38,060 bases of DNA from Bacteroidales bacterium (lineage in GTDB: Bacteria; Bacteroidota; Bacteroidia; Bacteroidales; JACABE01): positions 1-38,060 of the forward strand of contig JAHEYQ010000047.1 of NCBI GenBank assembly GCA_023251515.1, in the 5' to 3' direction. Numbering within the stretch: position 1 is the first letter of the stretch; every line of letters begins with the position of its first letter. A model generated the notes under the pieces. It did not search any database and was not told where the DNA came from. It worked only from the letters and a program-made list of their open reading frames with translations. Positions 15,834 to 25,800 of this stretch are shown here, piece after piece. The translations under genes and the position numbers were made by a program.

Positions 15834-18800
15834 ATGGAAAACAGCTACAACATACTTATTTCAAAGCTCGATGAATTTATCAGAAAATTCTATAAGAATA
15901 AACTTATAAAAGGATTGATATATACCATATCACTTGTAGCTGTTTTTTTTATTCTGGTAAATCTGCTCGAATATTTCGGACGTTTCAGTATGCTTGTCCG
16001 CATGCTTTTGTTCTTCTCATTTCTGGTTTTTACTGCGATTATCAGCATCCGTTTTTTTGTTATTCCATTGTTGAAATTATATCGTATAGGTAAAATAATT
16101 TCTTACGAACAGGCTGCATCAATAATCGGAGAACATTTCGGAAATGTACAGGATAAGCTTTTAAATACGTTGCAGCTAAAAAACATTTCTGTTACTGAAA
16201 CCGACAACAAAGAACTGATAGAGGCAAGTATCAATCAGAAAATACAGGAATTAAAACCTATTCCTTTTGTAAATGCTGTAGATTTAAAAACAAACAAACG
16301 TTATCTTAAATTTGCAATCATACCCATAGCCATCATCTTAATTATATTGTTGGCTCGCCCGTCAGCCATTACCGAAACTTCTGAACGGATTATCAAATAC
16401 AATACATTTTATGAAGTTCCTGCTCCTTTTCAATTTAAAATTACCAACAAAAATCTTGAAGCCATCCAACAACAGGATTTTGAGCTTAACGTAAAGGTAG
16501 AAGGGAGTGAAATACCTGATGAAGTATTTCTTTTAGCCGATGGTGTTAAATATAAGCTTGAAAAGCAAAATACAGTTAGCTTTAAATATGTTTTTAAAAA
16601 CATTCAGAAGAATATCAATTTTCAGTTAACAGCAGCTGAAATTACTTCAAAACCTTATCAATTAAGCATTATACCAAAGCCCATCATTTTAAATTTTGAT
16701 GTGCAGTTTTCATATCCTGCTTATACCGGCAAAAAGAATGAAGTTTTGGAAAATATTGGCGATATGGTAGTGCCCGATGGTACAAAAGTTGAATGGCGTT
16801 TTGTTACACGTGAAACATCATTGCTAACATTCTTGTTTGGAGATAAAACTGTTACTTTATCGCAGAAAGGGAATAATATTTTTAACTATTCTTCTTTGTT
16901 GCGAAAATCTTTTTCATATTCTGTAAAACCCGAAAATTCAAGAATGAAACTTATAGATTCGTTGGTTTATTCTGTAAATGTAATTCCTGACGCTTTTCCA
17001 ATGATACAGATTGATGAAATGAAGGATTCTTTATATGAGAAAAGAATTTATTTCAGAGGTTTAATAAAAGATGATTATGGTTTTCATAAAGTTGTTTTTC
17101 ATTATAAATCTTATAATGCCAAAGATACAAGCATAATATCACAAAAGAACACTGAAATATCTATTAATCGCAGCTTGAATCAACAGGAATTTTTCCATTA
17201 TTTCGATATGGAAAATCTGGTAACACAGCCCGGAGATCAGGTAGAGTATTATTTTGAAGTTTATGATAATGACGCCATCAATGGCAGCAAAGTTTCCCGT
17301 TCACAGAAAATGTTGTTTAAAGCTCCAACGTTAAGCCAAATAGAAAAGCAAGCTGAAAACAACAATAGCGAACTAAAAGATCAGATGGAAAAAACCATCA
17401 GAGATGCTCAGAAAATGCAGAAACAAATTAAAGATTTAAATAAAAAATTAGTTGATAAAAAAACTTTAAACTGGGAAGATAAAAAACAGATTAAAGATTT
17501 AATAGAAAAGCAAAAGGAAATTCAGGAAAATGTTGAAAAAATAAATCTTCAGAATAAAGAAAATGCCATTAAAGAGCAACAATACAAAAAACTTGATGAA
17601 GAAATTGCTTTAAAACAAAAAGAGTTGGAAAAACTTTTTAACGAAGTTATGACCGATGAAATGAAGAAAATGATGGAAGACTTGCAAAAGTTAATGGAAA
17701 ATGTAGATAAGGAAAAAGTAGGGGAGATGCTCGATAAAATGAAGATGAATGCTGAAGATATTTCCAAACAACTGGATAGAAATCTGGAAGTTTTCAAGCA
17801 ATTGGAATTTGAGAAAAAGCTTACTGAAAATATTGATAAACTTGACAAATTAGCTGAAGAACAGAAGAAATTAGCTGAAGAAACTGCCGAAGGAAAAAAA
17901 TCAGCTGATGAATTAAAAAAGGATCAAGAAGACCTTAATAAAAAGTTTGAAGACTTCAAAAAAAGTATGGATGATCTTGATAAGAAAAACAAAGAACTTG
18001 AGAATCCAAACGATCTTAAACGGGATGAAAACAAAGAGAACGAAATTAGTCAGGAACAAAAGAACAGTTCAGATGCATTGGAGAACAAAAAGAATTCAAA
18101 GGCATCCAAATCACAAAAGAATGCAGCTCAGCAAATGCAGGAAATGTCAGATAAAATGAAAGATATGCAGCAGGAAATGGAAGAAGAACAAATGGGTGAA
18201 GATATCGAAACCATTCGCGGCATTCTCAAAAATCTGGTAAAACTTTCATTTCGTCAGGAAGAGCTTATAAATAAATCTCAGAAAATTTCAGTAAAAGATC
18301 CCCGCTATCAGGAGGTAATAAATGATCAGGGTAATATTAAAGACGATTTAAAACTCGTTGAAGATTCATTAATGGCTCTCAGCAAACGCCAGATAAAAGT
18401 ACAGTCCATTATAAATAAGGAGATTTCAGCAATTAACGACAATGTAGAAAAGTCCTTAAATGAACTGCTTGCAATGAATACTGTTGGTTATTTTGGCAAT
18501 GTACAAAATCAAAATGCGATAAGTCGTCAACAGTACGTTATGACTTCGATAAATAATCTTGCTTTGCTTTTAAATGAATCTATGGAGCAAATGAAACAGG
18601 AAATGAATTCGAAAAAGAAAGATGGCAAAGGCAATAAATCATGTAAAAAACCTGGTTCAGGCAAAAGTTCTTCCAAATCGATGAAAACCATGCGTCAGAT
18701 GCAGGAAGAATTAAATAAACAGTTGGACGAGATGAAAAAAGGCAATAAACCAAACGGTCAAAAGCAAGGTCAGGGACAATCAATGAATGAGCAATTAGCT

Positions 18801-19202
18801 CGCATGGCTGCCCAGCAGGAAGCCATTCGTCGTCAGATGCAGCAATATATGGATGAGTTGAAAAAGCAAGGAGAAAAGCCCGGTAATGGTTTAAATGAAC
18901 TGATGAATCAGATGGAGAAAACAGAAACAGATATTGTAAATAAAATGATTTCTCAGGAAACTTTAAATCGTCAGAAACAAATATTAACAAGATTGTTGGA
19001 ACACGAAAAAGCCGAACAGAAGAGGGATCAGGAAGAAAAAAGAGAATCAACCGAAGCAAAAGAACAAAAATTCAGTAACCCAAATCTGTTTTTGCAGTAT
19101 AAAAGAATAAAATCAAACGAACAGGAAATACTTAAAACAGTTCCTCCTGTTATGAATACGTTTTATAAAAATAAAGTGAATGAATATTTTTACAACTTTT
19201 AA
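15834..19202 (+). CDS. DUF4175-family membrane protein with long coiled-coil C-terminus
   Basis: This 1122-aa protein is typical of the large DUF4175 proteins of Bacteroidota. Two N-terminal membrane segments (YTISLVAVFFILVNLLEYF and MLLFFSFLVFTAIISIRFFV) and a third around residue 160-175 (FAIIPIAIILIILLA) precede extracytoplasmic beta-rich domains (about 190-495). From about residue 500 the protein is very rich in Lys, Glu and Gln with heptad patterns. It has Met/Gln-rich stretches (MQEMSDKMKDMQQEMEEEQM) and a low-complexity Gly/Lys linker (KDGKGNKSCKKPGSGKSSSK). The function is unknown. The stop is 3 bases before the RsbW-like gene, which is 1 base from ybeY, so all three form one operon. 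A parS-like site lies inside the gene at 16802-16817. Confidence 0.85.
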   Translation: MENSYNILISKLDEFIRKFYKNKLIKGLIYTISLVAVFFILVNLLEYFGRFSMLVRMLLFFSFLVFTAIISIRFFVIPLLKLYRIGKIISYEQAASIIGEHFGNVQDKLLNTLQLKNISVTETDNKELIEASINQKIQELKPIPFVNAVDLKTNKRYLKFAIIPIAIILIILLARPSAITETSERIIKYNTFYEVPAPFQFKITNKNLEAIQQQDFELNVKVEGSEIPDEVFLLADGVKYKLEKQNTVSFKYVFKNIQKNINFQLTAAEITSKPYQLSIIPKPIILNFDVQFSYPAYTGKKNEVLENIGDMVVPDGTKVEWRFVTRETSLLTFLFGDKTVTLSQKGNNIFNYSSLLRKSFSYSVKPENSRMKLIDSLVYSVNVIPDAFPMIQIDEMKDSLYEKRIYFRGLIKDDYGFHKVVFHYKSYNAKDTSIISQKNTEISINRSLNQQEFFHYFDMENLVTQPGDQVEYYFEVYDNDAINGSKVSRSQKMLFKAPTLSQIEKQAENNNSELKDQMEKTIRDAQKMQKQIKDLNKKLVDKKTLNWEDKKQIKDLIEKQKEIQENVEKINLQNKENAIKEQQYKKLDEEIALKQKELEKLFNEVMTDEMKKMMEDLQKLMENVDKEKVGEMLDKMKMNAEDISKQLDRNLEVFKQLEFEKKLTENIDKLDKLAEEQKKLAEETAEGKKSADELKKDQEDLNKKFEDFKKSMDDLDKKNKELENPNDLKRDENKENEISQEQKNSSDALENKKNSKASKSQKNAAQQMQEMSDKMKDMQQEMEEEQMGEDIETIRGILKNLVKLSFRQEELINKSQKISVKDPRYQEVINDQGNIKDDLKLVEDSLMALSKRQIKVQSIINKEISAINDNVEKSLNELLAMNTVGYFGNVQNQNAISRQQYVMTSINNLALLLNESMEQMKQEMNSKKKDGKGNKSCKKPGSGKSSSKSMKTMRQMQEELNKQLDEMKKGNKPNGQKQGQGQSMNEQLARMAAQQEAIRRQMQQYMDELKKQGEKPGNGLNELMNQMEKTETDIVNKMISQETLNRQKQILTRLLEHEKAEQKRDQEEKRESTEAKEQKFSNPNLFLQYKRIKSNEQEILKTVPPVMNTFYKNKVNEYFYNF
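16802..16817. promoter_or_regulatory. parS-like site inside the DUF4175 gene
   Basis: TGTTACACGTGAAACA agrees with the general parS consensus TGTTTCACGTGAAACA at 15 of 16 positions, including the complete CACGTGAAACA half. Chromosomal parS sites often lie inside genes near the origin. Confidence 0.65.
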
Positions 19203-19205
19203 TAA

Positions 19206-19694
19206 ATGAATATTTTAAAAGAACTCAACATTGCTTCAAACTTAAGCAGCCTTAATCTTATTCAACGATTTGTTGAAGAAGTTTGTGATGAATTTAATAT
19301 TAACAATACTTATTTTGCCAATATTTCAGTAGCCATAAATGAGGCTGTCAGAAATGCTATTATTCATGGCAATAAACTCGATGAAACCAAAAATGTTTAC
19401 ATTGCTTTTGGCAGGAAAAATGAGGCCTTAATTTTTTTGATTAAAGATGAAGGCAAGGGTTTTGATTTCAATAATTTAATTGATCCTACCGAAGAAATTG
19501 GTGAAAACATTGGTACCGGAATATTTCTGATTAATCTTTTATCTGATGATGTTAGCTTTTCTGACAACGGTAGTACTATCGAAATTTCTTTTTATGTTAA
19601 GAGTATTAATCAAAGTTTGGCTAACGAAAGAGCCAATATTTTGGGTGAATACAAATGTCATAAAGTTTTAAAAGAATATAAAAAGACTAAATAA
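19206..19694 (+). CDS. RsbW-like GHKL ATPase (anti-sigma-factor/serine kinase type)
   Basis: This 162-aa protein consists of a single HATPase_c_2 domain. It shows the N box (ISVAINEAVRNAIIHGNKLD), a G1-like box (IKDEGKGFDF) and a G2-like box (IGTGIFLINLLSDD). This is the architecture of the RsbW/SpoIIAB serine kinases that control partner-switching, although no anti-sigma-factor antagonist (STAS domain) is nearby. It is cytoplasmic. Its position between a DUF4175 gene and ybeY, with 1-3 base spacers, shows co-transcription. The substrate is unknown. Confidence 0.85.
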   Translation: MNILKELNIASNLSSLNLIQRFVEEVCDEFNINNTYFANISVAINEAVRNAIIHGNKLDETKNVYIAFGRKNEALIFLIKDEGKGFDFNNLIDPTEEIGENIGTGIFLINLLSDDVSFSDNGSTIEISFYVKSINQSLANERANILGEYKCHKVLKEYKKTK

Positions 19695-19695
19695 A

Positions 19696-20127
19696 ATGGC
19701 TGGCATTACTTTCTTTAACGAGGAAATTGAATTTAATTTAAAAGGGAAACAAGCTTTAAAGGATTGGATTTCTCTTGTAATTGGGTCTGAAGGCAAGAAA
19801 AAAGGAGATATTAGTTTTATCTTTTGTGATGATGCTTATCTTTCCGAAATCAATGTGCAATACTTAAAGCACCATACACTTACAGATATAATTACATTTG
19901 ATTATACTGCTGATAATAAAGGAAAAATTAGTGGTGATATTTTTATCAGTATTGAACGTGTTAAAGAAAATGCTGAGAGTTTGAAAATTCCATTTGTAAA
20001 TGAACTTCATCGGGTTATTATTCATGGAGTTCTTCATTTGTTAGGATATAAAGATAAAAATAAAGTTGATAAAGCCCTGATGCGTCAAAAAGAAGATATT
20101 TGCTTATCTTTGCAAAATAAAAAATAA
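19696..20127 (+). CDS. ybeY: rRNA maturation RNase YbeY
   Basis: The 143-aa protein matches YbeY, the metal-dependent endoribonuclease for 16S rRNA 3'-end maturation and ribosome quality control. The TDIITFDY and ISGDIFISIERVKENA segments and the metal site HGVLHLLGYKD are present. His110 and His114 are conserved, while the third ligand position, usually His in GYDH, is Asp120 (GYKDK), which I recall as common in Bacteroidota homologues. It is the last gene of the DUF4175 operon; its start is 1 base after the RsbW-like stop. Confidence 0.93.
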   Translation: MAGITFFNEEIEFNLKGKQALKDWISLVIGSEGKKKGDISFIFCDDAYLSEINVQYLKHHTLTDIITFDYTADNKGKISGDIFISIERVKENAESLKIPFVNELHRVIIHGVLHLLGYKDKNKVDKALMRQKEDICLSLQNKK

Positions 20128-20229
20128 GACAACCAAATAAGGTCTGACTTGTTTATTTAATTTACATTTTTTCATTAATTTACTTCTGTAAAATTTGACT
20201 TTTAGAAAGTTAACAAAATAAATTTTACA

Positions 20230-20245
20230 AGTTTCACGTGAAACA
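20230..20245. promoter_or_regulatory. parS-like site upstream of mnmG
   Basis: AGTTTCACGTGAAACA agrees with parS TGTTTCACGTGAAACA at 15 of 16 positions, with a perfect 14-bp palindrome in the centre. It lies in the 205-base spacer between ybeY and mnmG. Confidence 0.8.
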
Positions 20246-20332
20246 CATTTCAATATTTTTTTCATTGTTTTGTGATAAAACGTGTTTTTTTATTAATTGA
20301 TGTATGTAAATTTCATGTTATAAATAAAAATA

Positions 20333-22204
20333 ATGTTTAAAAAATACGATATAATTGTAGTAGGTGCGGGTCATGCTGGTAGTGAGGCCGCAGCAGCAGC
20401 AGCAAATTTAGGTTCTTCTGTTTTGCTCATTACCATGAATATGGACACTATTGCCCAGATGTCGTGCAATCCGGCTATGGGTGGAGTTGCAAAAGGACAA
20501 ATTGTAAGAGAAATAGATGCTTTAGGTGGATATTCAGGTATTGTAACTGATAAAACCATGATCCAATTCAGAATGTTAAATCGCTCAAAAGGTCCTGCAA
20601 TGTGGAGCCCCAGAGCTCAAAGCGACAGAATGATGTTTTCTGCAGAATGGAGGAGTATGTTAGAAAATACTCCAAATTTGGATTTCTGGCAGGATACAGT
20701 TGTAAGTATTGAAGTTGACAAAAATAAAATAACAGGTGTAAAAACAGGCATGGGAATTTCTATAATGGCTGATGCTGTTGTATTGACAAATGGTACATTT
20801 CTAAATGGCTTGATTCACATTGGTGAAAAACAATTTGGCGGAGGAAGAATAGGAGAGAAGGCTGCTTTTGGATTAACAGAGTCTTTGGTTAATATCGGCT
20901 TTGAATCGAAAAGACTTAAAACAGGAACTCCTGTAAGAGTGGATGGCAGAACAATAGATTTTTCAAAACTTTCTGAACAAAAAGGTGATGATATTCCCGG
21001 CAAATTTTCTTTTACTGATACATTACCTTTAAGCAATCAAAAAAGTTGTTTTTTGGCTTATACATCTCTTGAAGTTCATGATATTTTAAGAACAGGTTTT
21101 GAAAAATCTCCAATGTTTGCAGGTCGTATTCAGGGAAGAGGACCTCGTTATTGCCCGTCAATTGAAGATAAAATTGAAAGATTTGCCGATAAAACCCGTC
21201 ATCAGCTTTTTGTTGAACCACAGGGTTGGGATACAATTGAATATTATATCAATGGATTTTCCTCTTCTTTGCCAGAAGACATTCAGTATAAAGCATTAAC
21301 AACAATTGTTGGTTTTGAAGATGCTAAAATTATAAAACCGGGTTATGCTATTGAATATGATTATTTTCCTCCCACTCAGTTAAAATATACTTTGGAAACT
21401 AAACTAATTGAAAATCTGTACTTTGCAGGGCAAATTAATGGAACAACAGGTTATGAAGAAGCTGCTGCTCAGGGTTTAATGGCTGGAATTAATGCCCATT
21501 TAAAATTGAATAATCAACTGGAATTTATTTTAAAACGTCATGAAGCATATATTGGCGTTTTAATTGATGATTTAATTACAAAAGGTGTAGATGAACCATA
21601 TAGAATGTTTACATCCAGAGCTGAATACAGAATTTTATTGCGACAGGATAATGCTGATTTCCGTTTAACTCATCTTTCGCATAAGATTGGTTTAGCTTCA
21701 CATGAAAGAATGAATAATGTGAATTATAAAAAAAATGAGTTTGAAAAACTTGTTCATTTTATTAAAAATCTGAGTGTAGAGCCAAAAGATGTTAATCCGG
21801 TTCTTGAACAAGCCGAAACTCCTTTGATTAATCAAAAAACCAAACTTGGAAATTTATTATTGCGTCCTCAAATCGAGATTTTTAAATTAATAGAGGCTGT
21901 TGATTCCTTAAAACTTCATGTAAATGAAATTGAAGAGAATTCTACAGAAATCATTGAAGAAGCTGAAATTTTTATTAAGTACGAAGGTTATATTAGTAAA
22001 GAAGAAGAAATTGCCGATAAGCTGAGTAAATTTGAAGATATTCCTTTATACGAAAATTTCGATTATCAGAAATTGCAATCTCTTTCTTTTGAAGCTCGCG
22101 AAAAACTAACAAAAATTAAACCTAAAACGATTGGACAAGCTTCAAGAATTTCCGGTGTATCACCTTCTGATATTTCTGTACTGATAATTTATCTGGGAAG
22201 ATAA
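20333..22204 (+). CDS. mnmG: tRNA uridine 5-carboxymethylaminomethyl modification enzyme MnmG (GidA)
   Basis: With MnmE, this FAD-dependent enzyme makes cmnm5U at position 34 of several tRNAs. The 623-aa length is normal. The FAD-binding motif is [12 protein letters not shown] (residues about 10-21). Family motifs include [20 protein letters not shown], the [17 protein letters not shown] segment, [49 protein letters not shown] and the C-terminal [17 protein letters not shown]. mnmG is frequently found near oriC and parS sites, and here it is flanked by parS-like palindromes at 20230 and 22231. Confidence 0.97.
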   Translation: MFKKYDIIVVGAGHAGSEAAAAAANLGSSVLLITMNMDTIAQMSCNPAMGGVAKGQIVREIDALGGYSGIVTDKTMIQFRMLNRSKGPAMWSPRAQSDRMMFSAEWRSMLENTPNLDFWQDTVVSIEVDKNKITGVKTGMGISIMADAVVLTNGTFLNGLIHIGEKQFGGGRIGEKAAFGLTESLVNIGFESKRLKTGTPVRVDGRTIDFSKLSEQKGDDIPGKFSFTDTLPLSNQKSCFLAYTSLEVHDILRTGFEKSPMFAGRIQGRGPRYCPSIEDKIERFADKTRHQLFVEPQGWDTIEYYINGFSSSLPEDIQYKALTTIVGFEDAKIIKPGYAIEYDYFPPTQLKYTLETKLIENLYFAGQINGTTGYEEAAAQGLMAGINAHLKLNNQLEFILKRHEAYIGVLIDDLITKGVDEPYRMFTSRAEYRILLRQDNADFRLTHLSHKIGLASHERMNNVNYKKNEFEKLVHFIKNLSVEPKDVNPVLEQAETPLINQKTKLGNLLLRPQIEIFKLIEAVDSLKLHVNEIEENSTEIIEEAEIFIKYEGYISKEEEIADKLSKFEDIPLYENFDYQKLQSLSFEAREKLTKIKPKTIGQASRISGVSPSDISVLIIYLGR

Positions 22205-22224
22205 TTTTTACGTAAAAATACACT

Positions 22225-22252
22225 AAAATGAGTTTCACGTGAAACTCATTTT
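22225..22252. promoter_or_regulatory. parS-like site within a 28-bp palindrome after mnmG
   Basis: The centre AGTTTCACGTGAAACT (22231-22246) matches parS at 14 of 16 positions, with only the outermost bases differing. It extends into a perfect 28-bp palindrome beginning AAAATGAG and ending CTCATTTT, followed by more T. It starts 21 bases after the mnmG stop, so the same sequence may also terminate mnmG transcription. Confidence 0.75.
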
Positions 22253-22382
22253 TATTTTCATACCTTACAGTTGTTTACAATAATATTTATGAAATATATT
22301 TTTGTAATTTATAAAACAACAAAGTTTTTATTATTTGAGCTATTTTTTTGGGGGGATATATTTAATTATAGTTTTTTTTGCT

Positions 22383-22390
22383 TACTTTCG
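22383..22390 (+). promoter_or_regulatory. -7-like box (TACTTTCG) upstream of the kinase gene
   Basis: TACTTTCG differs at one base from TAnnTTTG and follows a T-rich stretch. It would leave a leader of about 155 bases before the kinase ATG at 22554. Confidence 0.35.
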
Positions 22391-22553
22391 CAATTAGAGA
22401 AATGAAAAAAAATATCAGATATTTTAAGGCTTTTATTTGGTTTTAGATTTGATATGATAGTTCAGGTCGAAAAAAAAGAAATAATGCATTATATCGCTTT
22501 ATTTAAAGCCATTTTTTTCTCAGCTTTTTTAAATTTTTAGAAAATTTATCAAA

Positions 22554-22844
22554 ATGACAATTATTTTTAAGAAATATCTAAATAATCTTTTTGTCTCAAT
22601 TGCTTTTTTTTTAATTGCAATTTTGTTTTTTTATTATCAAGAATCAAAAATTACAATTGACAATTTACATTGTAGTTTACAAAAGGAAATTTTTTTAAAA
22701 GAAAATCTCATCAATAATTATTTAAAAAAAATTACTGATTTTTATAAATCAATAATTCATGGGAAAATATTCAAAATGATATTTCTCCAAAATTATTTGC
22801 AAATGAAGGATTGGCATTTTTCATTTATGATAAAAACAAATTGA
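22554..22844 (+). pseudogene. N-terminal part of the sensor kinase, in a different frame
   Basis: This frame starts with an ATG and encodes a cytoplasmic tip, a strong membrane segment (FVSIAFFLIAILFFYYQE) and a helical stretch up to about residue 65 (ENLINNYLKKITDFYKS). After that it loses its character. The following frame has an in-frame stop at 22745 and then reads INNSWENIQNDISPKLFANE, which leads into the kinase body. The two pieces together make the usual layout of these kinases: a membrane segment followed by an extracytoplasmic domain. A single-base loss between about 22748 and 22811 would explain it. It may be a true mutation or a sequencing error. Confidence 0.65.
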
Positions 22845-25800
22845 TCTATTGGTCTGATAATTCAATTCCGATTTCAATATTAGACACTAACTCTGATTCA
22901 CAAATCAAGAAACTTAAAAATGGTTGGTACAGAGTTATTTCTCAAAAATTTATTAATTATCAGATTGTTTGTTTTTCTTTAATTAAAAGTGAATACGCTT
23001 ATCAAAATGATTATTTAAAAAATAATTATTCTAAATCCTTTAATTTGCCTCCAGAAATTGATATTACTCTCGAAAGGGATAAATATCTGATTAAGGGTGT
23101 CGATTCCCGATTTTTATTTTCTATCCAATTAAACTCAACATTACATTTAAGCGAAAAAAATATTTATATTATTTTATTGTTTTTTATTTTGGGTTTTATA
23201 TTTTTTAGTTCTTATTTATTTGGTATATATAACAAAACAAAATTTTTAAAATCATATACCTTAATTAAGTTTTTGATTTATTTTATTTTTATTTCTGTTT
23301 TGCGATTTATTTTATTTTATTTCGATTTTCCATCGTTATTATATGATTCTAAGTTGTTTAGCCCTTATTATTATGCTGCCTCAGAATTTTTACCCTCACT
23401 TGGCGATTTGTTGATAAATTCGAGTATATTTTTACATTTATCTTATTTGTTTTTCACTCAAGTTAAGTTAGAAGCATTATTGAAAAGACCTGTTTTAATA
23501 AAAAAATATACATTATCAATTTTTTCTGTTTTTACCATTATCGTTTTTTTTTATTACTATGTAGTAATTTGTAAAAGTGTAATTTACGATTCAAGTATTC
23601 AAATGTTGATGAATGATATTTTTGAATTAACTTTTGAAAGTTTGATTGGATCTTTTATTATTTTTGCATTAAGTGTGTCATTTATTTTAGTTTCTTCAAA
23701 ACTATTTTATCTTTGTAAACGTTTGACATATAGCAATATTAATTTTGTTTATGTTTTTATTTCTGCTATAATTTTATTTCTTTTATTCCCTTTTCAGATT
23801 TTTTGGAAAGAAGGTTTTTTCTATCCTGTTTTCCTGATTGTTTTCTTTTTAATATTATTTTTATTTGATTTTCTTAAAGATAGAATTAATATAATTCAGC
23901 GTATTTTCATTTTAATTTTGTTTTTTAGTTTTTTTTCAACTTTTACTTTTTATAAGTACAATGATAACAAAGAAATCGAAAAGAGAAAATTGTTGGTTCA
24001 AAAACTATCAGCAGAATACGATCCTGTTGCTGAATTTTTGTTTAAAGACATCATGTTAAAAGTAAAATCCGATACGATAATTCGTAATCAGTTAAAAAGA
24101 TTTTATCCCGAAGATTCAATAGTTAATTATTTGAAAAATAATTATTTAAAAGGATATCTTAGTAAATATTCACAACAAATTACATTATGTAAAGATTTTC
24201 AGAATCTGATTATTAATTCGGCAAATAATTATAATGTTAATTGTGATAAATTTTTCTATGATAAAATAACAATGAACGGCTACCCAACACAAACAGAAAA
24301 TTTTTATTCTCTCGATTTTGGTAGTGGAAGTAATAGTTATATAGCTGTAATTAGATTTTTTGATGATGCAAGTGATTCTTTATTAAGGACATCGCTTTAT
24401 ATTGAATTGGATGCCAAATTTATTTCAAAAGATTTGGGCTATCCTGAATTGCTAATTGATAAAAAGTTGAATTTGATTAGAGATTTAAGTGATTATTCTT
24501 ATGCTAAATACGTTAATAAGCAGCTTGTAAAAAGATTTGGTAAATGCTTTTACGATAATAAGTTAACTACTGAAGTTGATAGTTCTGGTTTTAGAAATTT
24601 TAATAAAGATCATTTCAATCATATTTTATATAATGTAAACAATCGTGTTGATTTTATTTTGAGTAAACAAAAAATTGGTTTTTTGGAGCGATTATCTCCA
24701 TTTTCAAATTTCTTTATTGCTTTTACATTGTTTTTATTTGTTTTAGTTTTTGCAACACCATATTCAAGAAAAATTTTCTCATTGACTTTTAATTTTAAAA
24801 CACGTTTGCAGATTTCTATTTTGAGTATTATTCTTGTTTCTTTTGTATTAATCGGCATAACAACTTTTATTTATATTGCAAACCTAAGTAATGAGAAAAA
24901 TTCTGAATTACTTACAGAAAAGACTCATTCTGTATTAATTGAACTTGAAAATAAATTAGGAAATGAAACAAAATTAGATCGTAACATATCTGCAACCGTA
25001 AATGATTTATTGGTGAAATTATCGAATGTTTTTTTTACTGATATTAATTTATATGATACTGAAGGCGTTTTAATTGCATCTTCACGAATGCAAATTTTTG
25101 AAGAAGGTTTAATTTCAGATTTTATGAATGCCAAAGCATTATATGAATTGAAGGTTAATGGCAAAACGCAATATGTTGATAAAGAGAATATAGGGACAAA
25201 TGAATATTTGTCATCTTATATGCCTTTTATTAATAATGATAACAAATTAATTGCTTACATAAATTTGCCTTATTTTGCTAAACAAGGAGATTTAAGGCGC
25301 GAAATCTCTTCATTTTTAAAGGCTTATTTAAATATTTTCTTATTCCTGGTAATTATTGCTATTGTGGTTGCTTTGTTTGTTTCTAATTATATTACAAGTC
25401 CATTACGATTGATAATAAGCAGTTTAAGTAAAATTAAATTGGGTAAAAAAAATGAGAAGATAAATTGGAAGAGTAATGATGAAATCGGGAATTTAATTAT
25501 AGAATATAATAGTATGATTGATCAATTGTCGATAAGTGCCGAAAAACTTGCTAAATCAGAAAGAGAAGTAGCATGGCGTGAAATGGCAAAACAAGTAGCC
25601 CATGAAATAAAAAACCCACTTACTCCTATGAAATTGAGTATTCAGCATTTGCAAAGAGCATGGAAAGATCAGGTTCCAGATTGGGATGAGCGATTGACAA
25701 GACTTTCTAATACTATAATAGAACAAATTGATTCCTTGTCGGTTATAGCTTCCGATTTTTCTGATTTTGCAAAAATGCCTGGCGTTGAATTAGAATGTGT

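Larger units (their letters stand above)
22205..22553. other. intergenic region between mnmG and the sensor kinase
   Basis: About 350 AT-rich bases. It holds the parS-like palindrome (22225-22252), a TACTTTCG box (22383-22390), and a 14-codon open frame directly after it (22402-22446, MKKNIRYFKAFIWF). It also holds a small hairpin (GCTTTA/TAAAGC around 22496-22509) followed by seven T. No larger gene is seen. Confidence 0.5.

Noticed and set aside
18580..19059. 159-aa minus-strand open frame inside the DUF4175 gene
   Set aside because: It is a mirror of the low-complexity coiled-coil coding region, with no independent evidence.
22724..22731. A8 run as the slippage site for the sensor-kinase frame change
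   Set aside because: The frame used by the kinase body has stops at 22736 and 22745, so the change must occur after 22747.
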